From Sabethes cyaneus (lineage: Eukaryota > Arthropoda > Insecta > Diptera > Culicidae), in NCBI RefSeq assembly GCF_943734655.1, contig NC_071354.1, positions 163,619,142-163,683,141 on the forward strand: DNA of 64,000 bases, written 5' to 3'. Under the pieces are notes generated by a model. The model worked only from the letters and a program-made list of their open reading frames with translations, was not told the DNA's origin and made no database searches. Made by a program: the position numbers and the translations under genes. Of the stretch, positions 33,600 to 44,500 are shown one piece after another (the stretch's first letter is position 1; each line of letters starts with the position of its first letter).

Positions 33600-34230
33600 C
33601 ACCTGTATTTTCATCCGACTGGTCTTTGCTATCGCTATTGAAGGTGTGATCCAGCGAACGGGCATCGAAACGAGAGGTACGATCTTCAGCTGGAGTAGCC
33701 AACTACTAACCTTCGCAGACGATATTGACATCATTACTAGATACCTTGGGACGGCGGAGGATATCTCGCCAGATTAAAAACGGAGGCTAGGAGGATTGGG
33801 TTACAAATCAATGAGTCGAAAACCAAATATATGGTAGGAAGAGGCTACAGAGAAAGCAACGTGGTGGTTAATGAATTCGTATATCTGGGATCTCTGGTCA
33901 CCGCGATAATAACTTTTCCCTCCGCAAGACGCTTCGATCAAGGAGCACACGACGCCGCACAAAGCTGTCGATGTATAAAACGTTAATCAGACCGGTAGCC
34001 CTCTACGGACTTTAGACAGTAACTTTGCTTACGGAAGATATACGTGCACTTGCCGCATATGAACGAAAGGTGTTGCGAAGTATTTTTGGCGGAGTACAAA
34101 CGGAAAGCGAAGAGTGGTGTAGGCGTATGAACCAGGAGTCGCAGGCACTTCTTGGAGAGATTCCCATCGTACACCTGGCGAAAGATGGGAGACTACGGTG
34201 GGCGGACCACGTCGCAAGGAATTGCTGGAC
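33600..34230 (+). pseudogene. non-LTR retrotransposon, 3' RT fragment
   Basis: In order on the plus strand, with stops: GVIQRTGIETRGTIFSW, then LLTFADDIDII (the RT catalytic FADD box), INESKTKYMV, EFVYLGSLVTA, MYKTLIRPVALYGL, ERKVLRSIFGGVQ and HLAKDGRLRWADHVARN. This is the C-terminal half of the RT protein of an arthropod LINE. The same family gives the fragments near 30300, 40540, 49000, 55000 and 63600. Confidence 0.85.
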
Positions 34231-35599
34231 ATTTTTTCTATACAACGAAATATTGACGATGAAATTTCATGCCGTGGTTGAGAAGTTATTGGTATTTGAA
34301 ATCTTTCATTTTAACGTTTCACTGCTGTTTGCGTTTTTACAAATTGCTGTCTGGTATAATAAACAAAAACGTTGTCCTATGTCAGAAATGTTTTTAAATG
34401 AATCACTCAAAATAATGCCCACCGCTTGCTACGATTTTTTCCCATCTCATTGTCATAGCTCGTCGTCTTTGTCTTTTAAGGTTATCCCCGATTCAAATCA
34501 TTTTTTAGGTTTTAACAGGTTTGGCAATAAGATGCTGTAAAATTACTTTATCATGCCTTTGCTCGTGTTGTAGCTATTTTTCGCACCGTGCTCGGCTCAA
34601 TCGCATCAATTGAGTTTGGTATCGTTCCTCAATGGTAACTTTCACAGCGTGAGTGAATAGTTGACTGCGCCAACGACAGAAGCATGACCGGGCCGTACAT
34701 ACGACCACAGACTAACCGACATCACTCTTTTTAAAGAATGTTTCACAAAAAATATCGTTAGGCATATTTTTCCTGAATGCTAGCACTATTTATAAACGAC
34801 TTTCCAAAATATTAACTTGCAACAAGAGTATTCCACGGACGTGAAACAATTTTTAAGTGACCTACCCCTCCTTTCTTTAAAGAGGGCCACTTTAACGAAT
34901 ACGGAGACACTCCCAAGCAACACTAAATTTGAAATACAGCGATCGTAGAGTAGGAAAGTGAGCGGTCAGTTTGTTAGGCCGTGCTACGACATTCTTTATT
35001 TGGGTTGCTATAAAGTATATCTATTTTTCACTACCCGTCACGATGCGATAAAAGAAAACCCTTTTTTGCCGCTGAGGCAGTAGACGAAAACCCAATGCAA
35101 GTCAAAAGGTAGCCAAGTTCCTTCGATGTGTTCTACGATAAAGATTTGTTCATATTTCCCTTTTAAACCACGTGGCTTATAGATAGCCGCTGAGAATATT
35201 TGGTAATTTCTAGTTTGTTTGTACTACGGTACATATTATATTCAGTTCTTAAGTACAACTTCATGATCATTATTATGATAGTTCAATATTTAAGTAGCAC
35301 TTGCGGTGAGTTATTTTACTTAATTCAATCAAGTATCAAAAAATGGCTAAGACAAATTTTAGCTTATCCTATTCTTATTAGTTATTAGTGCGAGAAAATA
35401 CCGCAACAGTGAAAATAGTGAATAGTGATCGAATGATTTCACTATGATCAAAAATTAAATAATGAGTTAAGTGTGTGCCAGCACATAATGCCAAGTAGAG
35501 TTTAGCTATCGAGACGATTGAAGTTCTGTCCTTGTTTACGATTGTGAGCCTATATAAAAGAGAACGATAGTTTCATTAACTAAATTAATTAATTAACAA
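34231..35599. other. intergenic between LINE relic and the ABCC gene 3' end
   Basis: No coding sequence recognised. The stretch should include the 3' UTR of the minus-strand ABCC gene below 35600; no poly(A) signal was assigned with confidence. Confidence 0.35.
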
Positions 35600-38500
35600 T
35601 CAAACACCTACCTCCTTTGCAGTTTTCAGGAGACTTTCAAAAGTACTCTTGCCAGTTTGTTTTACCATTCCGTAGAATATCCTTGGGCCTTCTTTGGAAA
35701 CCAGCAACTCGTATGGGGTGCCAAATTCAACGCAATGTCCAGCATCCATTACTAGCACCTGTTCGAAAAATCAGATCGACATACAGAAATTATATCAGAC
35801 GCGATACAGGGAGCAAGAGAAACTTACCTTATCGGAATCCATCACCGTGTTCAACCTGTGCGCAATCGTCAACACAGTGCAATCATTGAATTTTTCACGA
35901 ATAGTTTGCTGTATTAATTTATCAGTCTGAGGATCAACGTTGGCAGTTGCTTCGTCCATTACTAGAATCTTATTCTCCCTGAGAATAGCACGAGCGAGAC
36001 AAACCAGCTGGCGCTGGCCAACGCTAAAGTTACTTCCGCCTTCATTGATTTTGGACGACAATCCTGAGGGTAATTCGTTAACAGCACTCTCCAATTTTAC
36101 CTCCTTCAGAGCACGCCACAGTTTCTCATCTGGGTACTCATCGAACGGATCTAGATTATACCGTAGCGTTCCAGAAAATAGCACCGGTTCTTGTGGAATT
36201 ATCGACAGTTTTCCACGAAGATCGTGCAGACCCATCTCGTGTATGTCTCTCGCATCAATCACAATCGAACCTTCATTATAGGACAGTCTGAACAATGCGT
36301 TAATCAAAGACGACTTTCCAGCGCCAGTTCGACCTACAATGCCTACTTTTTCGCACGGCTCAATTTCAAATTCTAGTTCTTTCAACACTCGATCCGTCTT
36401 GGGATCCGGATTGTATCGCAAAGATAACTTCTCAAATTTCACTTGACCCTTTTGAGGCCACTCTTTCGGTGGTTTCTTATCGCCTTCGGCTTCCAGTGCA
36501 GGCTCGGGGTCGACAGTGTCGTATTCTACAACTCGTTCAACTGCAGTCATTGTATTTTCTAGTTCTGCCGACTGACGCATACCCCATTGTACCATTCCGG
36601 TCATACCTAGGGCTTGGGTGATGGCCAATCCCACGTTGCCACCACTGTCTCCATTGATGAAGAATGTTAACGTTACTATGGCTATGTAAATTACGCAGAA
36701 CACGTCTAAATAGAATCCAAAGGCTCGTGACGTTGAAATAAATAGATAGAAAGAGGAACTATGAAGATCTTGGTGACCATCGAACTCTCGAACCAAGGTC
36801 TTCTCCGCACCGAAAGCACGTATGGTGGAAAGGCCAGATAAAGAAGCTGAGAGATGCGAGTAAATCGGCGAACGCGCTGTAACAGAACACCAAGTGAAAT
36901 TAGTTTTAAAGCAGACATTTAAATTTCGATGTACTTACTAGTGGCTTCAACGCGTTTCACATTGCGTGAGGTATGTAAATACAGTTCACGTAAAAAGTAG
37001 AAAATAATACCAATGACTACTGTTGGAATCAAATTGTATGGATTCACGATAGCGACCACAACAACGATTCCGAGTAGAGAAAGAAAGATTTGTACTACAT
37101 CCACCGTAACCGACGGCAGATATTCGTCAATCTGTCCCATGTCCTTGGAGAATCGGTTTAAAATTCGACCAGATGGGTTTGTATTGAAGAAATACATGGT
37201 CGCACGAGTTACTCCATCGAACATGGCATCATGCAGTCTTCGGGATGCACGCATTGCCGTCTGAAAATTACAGAATAGTGATGAGCATTTTTAGTAACAA
37301 AGCGATAGCAAAATTTTACCTTGAAAAACAGCATACTTCTACTCAACGTTATAACTACAGTCGCTATAGTTATACCGCTAAATATATAGATATCTATATA
37401 TCTTTCTTCATCTTCCGATCCGGTCAACTGGCGAAAAGTGTCAAAAAGTCCACGAAAAATACCTTCAACCACGTTAGTCGTTGAATTATTTCCTACTTGC
37501 AGTTCCGTTCCATTGTCGGTTTTCTCCAAGATACTTTCCGTACTATTATCTATCAAAGGAACTGAGTTGATTCTGGATTCCTCTTTGTTAACCCAATAGG
37601 TCAGGAAGTAATCGCCTCCCGAAGCAGCCAGTTGTGATAGAACAAAAGCCACGAACAGCAGAAACACAATTGTGTATCCGCCGCTAGCTTTACAATACGC
37701 TCTATAAACAGCATATCCAATTGATCCCTCCTGTCGTTTTTCCTCACTCACTGTCACGTCCGGAGTATCTCCGTCAACCACGGTAGAATCCATACTGGAC
37801 TCGCTGCTTTGTCTCTTATACAAACTTCCAGATCGTTTCAAAGATTCTGTATCCGTACTATCTTCATCTTCCTTGCCGCTTGGTGCTGAAAGAAGCTGAG
37901 CAAAATCTAGACCACTCTCCCGTAAACTGTCGTATGACCCAACAGCTTCAACTTTGCCATGTTTGAGAATCACAATTTGGTCAGCACTTTGCAAATACTG
38001 TAGTTGATGAGTAACTAATACGACAATCTTCCCCTTAAGATAATCCCGCATACAATGGTCAAACAAATGGCGCCCAACGTGGGCATCTACGGCACTAAGC
38101 GGATCGTCCAAGAGGTACACGGCGGCTTGTCGATAGACAGCTCGGGCTAAACTAATACGAGCCTTCTGTCCTCCCGATAGAGAAACGCCACGTTCCCCAA
38201 CTATGGTCTTATCGCCATTCGCAAATAACTGGAAATCTCGTTCCAAAGCACACGTCTTCACTACGCGCTTGTAGCGCTCCTTGTCCATGGGTAATCCAAA
38301 TAGAATATTTTGTCTAACTGAGGCCGAGAATAGCCACGGTTCCTGTGGCGCATAAGACACTTCACCGTTAACTTTTATAGTGCCGCCCTCTAACGGAAGT
38401 TCTCCAAGTATAGCGTGAATTAAACTGGACTTTCCGGCACCCACTGGACCGATGACGGCAACCAGCGTCCCGGGTTGTACATGCAGGTTAACTCCTTCCA

Positions 38501-41500
38501 ATGTATACTCCGTTGCGTTTGGATCCCATCGAGCCGTAGCCGTATCAACAATTACTCCGGCTTCGGAAAGATGTCTATCCCCACTTGACTGTTCGTTTAA
38601 CCCATCTGATTCCGAGTGTCGAATCATCCGTTCTGCATCCAATGGGTTTTTCTTCATCCCATTATTCAACTCTTCGCTACTATCGAACAAACTGTTGTCG
38701 TTGCTCTTCTCCGGGTCGGTCATCGAAACGCCCAGTGCAGCTTCAACTTCTTCATAGGACATAAACTTTTGTATACGACGAACGGAAACAATCGCCTCGG
38801 CAAACTGTGCAATGCCTTGCGGGAAGAAAATGGTCATTGTAGCGCGCAGAATGTTATAGTAAGCCGTAATGACGAACGCTTTTTCCGCCGTCACGAAATT
38901 ACCCAACAGGGCGTAGGCGATCAGGCTGATAAAAATCGACACTCGAGTGGTGAACATGATGAAGGAGAGCAGAATACCACGGATGTACGAAACGTAACGG
39001 ATGACTTTGATTTCTTTTCTGGAATTAAAAGTGCATAATAATAATTGCATTAATTAAAAAGATTTATTCAATTAATTAATTCTGGTTAGAATCTATAAGT
39101 TTTATTTGAGTCGAAATTGTGCCATCATGAAAAAAGATTGCACATTCGGTGGTTTACTTTCACCGAACGTCAGCAGTCGGTTCGTATTTAAATTGTCCAA
39201 CTTGGCTTAGGTAAACTATCTGCAGTTTCACTCCGTGATTGGTCAAACTAGTACACGAATCAAACGTATCAAATTTTTGTCGACTAATCGACCACGTCGA
39301 ATACGTCGACCACGATCAAAATGCCGTACTACCGAGGAAGGAAAAAATGTTAGTCCGACGCACGCTGCATCTCCATGAGCGTCATAGCATGGGAATAATG
39401 GTGTCGATAAGGGAAGATACTCATCAGGATTTATTTTAAGTAATGATGTAGTCGCTCAAAGGAAAACGTGCGGTTATGAATCCTTAATATTTGTTAGAAA
39501 TGTGTTCAGGCAATCAGTGCGGAAGGAACCAGTAAAAACAGAAAACGCTTCAACTCCAACGGTTCCGAATTTTAATTATATTAATTTTTATTTATCTCGG
39601 TAATTTTTACTTAACCACGACTGCTCTTGTTTTGTGCAATCGACTAAAAAGCATTCTGTCGGGACTCGGCGCTCGTCACGAATATGATGTACTTTCAACT
39701 TGTAAAATGTGTTGTTATAATCTAGAAGTATTTGAATATATTTGCTTAGTACAATTTTATATGCGCGTCGTGCCTGGGCATTTGTTCCACACCGCACTGG
39801 AACGCTTATGTGTATGATCGTTTTTCGGCCACTTCCCGTGGTCGGATCATTACAAAATTAGTATCAAACGTCTTGATAGAATACAAAACCTGAAATTAAA
39901 TTAAAAAGAAAACTTTCCAATTAAATTCTACTATGTATTACATACACTTTGTATACATCACAATACATAGTAGCATTTAATTGGAAACTTTTCTTTTAAA
40001 TATATAGGTAATTCAAAACTGCTAGTGTGAATTAACAACTAGCCGAGAGTTTCCACTTCGGAAAAAGGTTGTCAAAGATTCTTGCAACGAACGAGTCACA
40101 AAAACAAGCGATGCTGAACTTCAATACAAAAACTACATCAGCACTGGCACACCAAGTTACTATGAGCCAATCTTCAACATTAAAAAAATGCTCGCAAGGC
40201 ACCAATAACGAAAACAGATATTAGATCATTTGTCGTGGTAAATTATTAAAATGAATTAAAATTGGAGAAGTCGGTCTTCCGAAACAGTTCCAAATTTTTG
40301 ACTGAAAGTAAAAATCAGATGCTGTGAAATCAATGAAACATTTCTTGAAGCATATACTTCCTAAGTTGATAAGCATTCCCTCTAACCAAAGTTTTAGCGC
40401 GTGTGGAATCGAATCGACATAATGAGTATGACAAGAAGTGTCGGCATATATTGGATGTGAAGAATGCAACGCACGACCTGGAGACACAGTCGCTGGATAA
40501 TAATGATGCGTGAACTCATTAGAATATAGAACGATTTACACGGCAACAGAGGTTGCGATTCGAATCGAAACGACTACAGGACGAGTGGAAGGATAGAATT
40601 ATTTATCCTATCTACAAGAAAAGCCACAACCTAGACTGTGAGTATAAACGAGCGATTGCTATCACCACGCAACAGTTATTCATCGACAGACGTATCATAG
40701 CTACAACGTATTGTATGGGTCGTGTGAGAATTTCGGGCTTTCACGGTAAAAGGCTTAGTAAGCAATTATCAGGCGCGCTTTATGGGGGCTCGTGCAACTA
40801 TGGTCCAAATTTTTACCATCCGACAAATCTTGCAGATATGTCGGGAGTACAACGTGTCTTTATTGATTTTTGAGCAGCATACGAAACCCTCGACCGATCC
40901 CAGCTATGGCAGATAATGCACGAATACGGTTTTCCGGATAAATAGACGCGACTGATCAGAGTTACATTGGAAGAGCGAAGCAAGAGTCTCAAAGCAACTA
41001 ATCACGTGCCTCCCACGGACGGTAACCGTTCGTAGTGACGAACTAGAAGTGGTAGATGGGTTCGAATAATTGGGATTGCAGGTGACCGCGAGCAACAACA
41101 CTAGTAAGGAGATTTAGCGGCGCACTCAAGCGGGAAATCGGGCCTACTTTGTCCTTCGCAAAATGCTACGATCAAGAAGCATACGCTACCGTACGATGCT
41201 GACAATGTCCAAACCGTTATCAGACCGATAGTTCTTTATGGACTTGATGCCGTGACACTGCTCACGAAGGACATACGCGACGCGTTCGAGCTGAAGACGC
41301 TGAGGACGAGTTTTCGAACGGCCAGTGCAAAGGTCCATCTTTGGCGGTGTACAGAACATGTATGGATGTATGTATGTGTATGGAGAGATACGAACTCAAG
41401 TGTCTCTACGGCAAACCCAGTATTTATACGAAAGATCAAAGCAAGTCGGATACGCTATGCATCGAAACCGGTTGGAACAACAGGAAGAGAGGGCGCAACG

Positions 41501-44500
41501 CGCGATGTGGCTAGGCAACGTGGAATAAGTTCTGGGTCGCGATCACTGGGTGGTCGCGGAGTTGGAGACTAATAGTCACGGACCAAGTTAAATAGAAACA
41601 CATTATGCAGGATGCTCTGTACTCCCGAATTCACCGAATCTGCTTTGATAAGCGAGTGGTCGTGCATTCGAATAGTATTAGAATTAGTGCGCTCAGTGTT
41701 AACTGAGTTTAACACAAGTTTTTTTTCTCAAGCCCCCAATTCTTCCACACTAAATCTTTCACTTACCACCATTAGTCTTATAAGGGCGTTTATAAGATTT
41801 ATAAGAGTATTACTGGCTTTAAGGTGTGTAACGAAGCCTCTTGTCCATAGACAAATTATAAATTTTCCACTGCCTGGTTTTAGGAACAAGAATAGTGATG
41901 CGACACATACAAAACCACAAACCCGTCCTTTGTGCTGAACTCTGCTTTACCGACGATAAGGTCGGTGCAACTTATAAGAATGTGATTGTATACCATTCCC
42001 CCGAAAACCATTTCCTAGAATTCCAAACCCCAGAATGACCCATTCCTCAGAAAACTATTTCCCAGAATATACCATTCCCCAGAAAGTCATTATCCCGAAA
42101 ATACCATTCCCCAGAAAGCCACTTCCCAGAACCTACCATTTCCTAGAAAATTTTGTCCCAGAATGTGCCACTTCTAATAGCATTTTTTCTCAGCTTTCCG
42201 ATAGTGGTCTTAAAATTAAAATCAGTTGGAGGGATCATGGCGAAAACGGCGATTTTTTGATAAAATCCAACATGGCGGCCAAATCCAAGATGACTGCCAA
42301 TTTTTTTTACTTCGTTTATAATCTCTCGTTTCATAGCAAATTTTGGAAATATCAATAATTATATGAAAATTGTAAACCTTGCTACTAATAACTGGTTGTT
42401 TCATTCAGTTAATGCCATTGCACACCTAGCTTTATTAATGCTTCTAGTTGCATTTTTTCTCAGCTCTCTAATGGTGGTCTTAAAATGAAAATCGGTTGGG
42501 GGGTTCATGCTAAAAATGGCGATTTTTTGATAAAATCCAATATGGCGACTAAATCCAAGATGGCCGCCAAAATTTTTTTTATTCCATTTGAAAGCCCTGT
42601 TCTTCTTTACAGACCGGACCATTTGTTAGTAGTTTCATGGCAAATTTATGAAATATCACATGATATAGATCTCAAGGTTTGCTCAAAATTCAACTTTTTT
42701 TGAAACTGTTAGGCCCCTTGGTGGGTCCACTATTTCGAGGTAGCAAAAGTGTAATTCTTATTTTTTGACCATTTTCAACCAATTAAGCGCAAAAGTTCCA
42801 ATATTTGAAGACCTCGTGTCAGTAGTGGCTCCGTTTCAGCGAGAATTACTCATGATAATGTAAAATAATGTTTAATTTATCCAAACTGCATGTTGACTGT
42901 TGTTTTCTATGGCAAGTTCATTTTGCCCTCACTGCATGTTCATTTTACCCACACGAAAAAAATCAGGCTTGAATGTGACGGTTTCAAAAAAAAAAGAACT
43001 TTTTCATGACAAATCGTCCTTTTTCAAACATCTTTATATATTGCTACGTGGAATATGAATCCAGTTTTCAATTCATATAGTGCGTTCAGCATTTGGTTGG
43101 TTCCTGGGGGAGAACCTCCAGTTCCCCTAATCAGTTACTATGATTGAGTATAAAGAACAAACAGCTGGAATTTATCGCGATACCGTGCAAGCACTATATT
43201 CAAAACAGTGCCTAATTCCGAACAGTTGCAAATTTTTCATAAATATTGACAACATTCTAGCTATTTAAACAATTTAATCACCAGATCTGATGATTTCATA
43301 TTATTAAAATGGTTTAAATAGCTAGAGTGCTATCAATATTTAAGAAAAATTTGCAACTGTTCAGAATTAGGTACTGTTTTGAATACGGTGCTTGCACGGT
43401 AACTGAATTGAAGATTTCCAGGACCTGCACTGCCCAAAAGCATTGTATTGTACCTTAGTTCGCTCCCTTTTTGAAAACGCCAACGAGCGCCTAATTTGGA
43501 CTCTGCATAAACTTTATTGGAAGCTTCAAAATGGATGATCGCGGAAGAGGTTCAAACAATTGGCCTTGCTAGTTTGCCTTGGCACAACCTAGTAAATTTT
43601 CCACTTTATCCCGATCGCTACTGCTTGCTTGATCTAGATAATTAGAACGTCGGAGCAAAATTCAACGGGCTTTGCGGTAAACTGTTACATGGTTGTTCAC
43701 CGCAATTACTTTCGTTAGTGAATTTACGTGCAGCACAAGGATCTTTGTGACCATCCCCACCAATTCTACCAATTCGGCCTAGTCAATTGTTTGGTATATA
43801 AGGACAGCATACACTGCCGCTCGTTCGGACTTAACTAAAGGATAACCCCTACTAGTCTGTAAGCCTAGAAAAACGTCCGCACCTAAATAGAGGTGGTTTC
43901 TGCGGGGAGGATTGACCCCTTCCCCCCCGCAGTGACCGGCGCTTCCGACGACGGGTCGCCGGCTAACACTCGCGGCCTATGACCGTCTCGCCCTGAATCA
44001 TGTAGGCGACGCTTGCTACTAATTCGGTAATAAGCTTGGCTCGGGAATCGATCGCATGAAACCCCTGCTTCCCTTCGGATTATAGATGATTTAGGGCAAG
44101 ATGGCCGCAGGCCGCGAGTGCTCGCCGCCGACCCGCCGTCGGAAGCGCCGGCCACTGCGGGGAGGCAACCCCCCCCGCAGAAACCATCTTCATTTAGGTG
44201 CACGCATTTTCCTAGGCTTACTGACTAGTAGGTGTTATCCCTTAGTTTAGTCCGAACAAGCGATAGCGAATAAGGACAGCATATACTTATAAATTGATAA
44301 TAGAAACTTAAACACCTCGCCAAAATCTCGTTTTCCTAGGTTTACTGAACTCTAGTTACAATCCTTTAGCCATACCCCTCGCAATAATTTATAGTTCGAA
44401 ATTATTAATCGGCAAAGCCGCTGTTATAGAAACTTCAATCCGCTGGTGTTACATTCGGGTATGTGGAGTTCAGGGTATTGGGGACACGGTGAAACATATT

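Noticed and set aside
37209..37319. Extension of the ABCC exon past 37320
   Set aside because: The added residues are not ABCC-like, and GTAAAA...TTTCAG splice sites restore the MRP4 alignment (FFK|TAMRASRRLHD).
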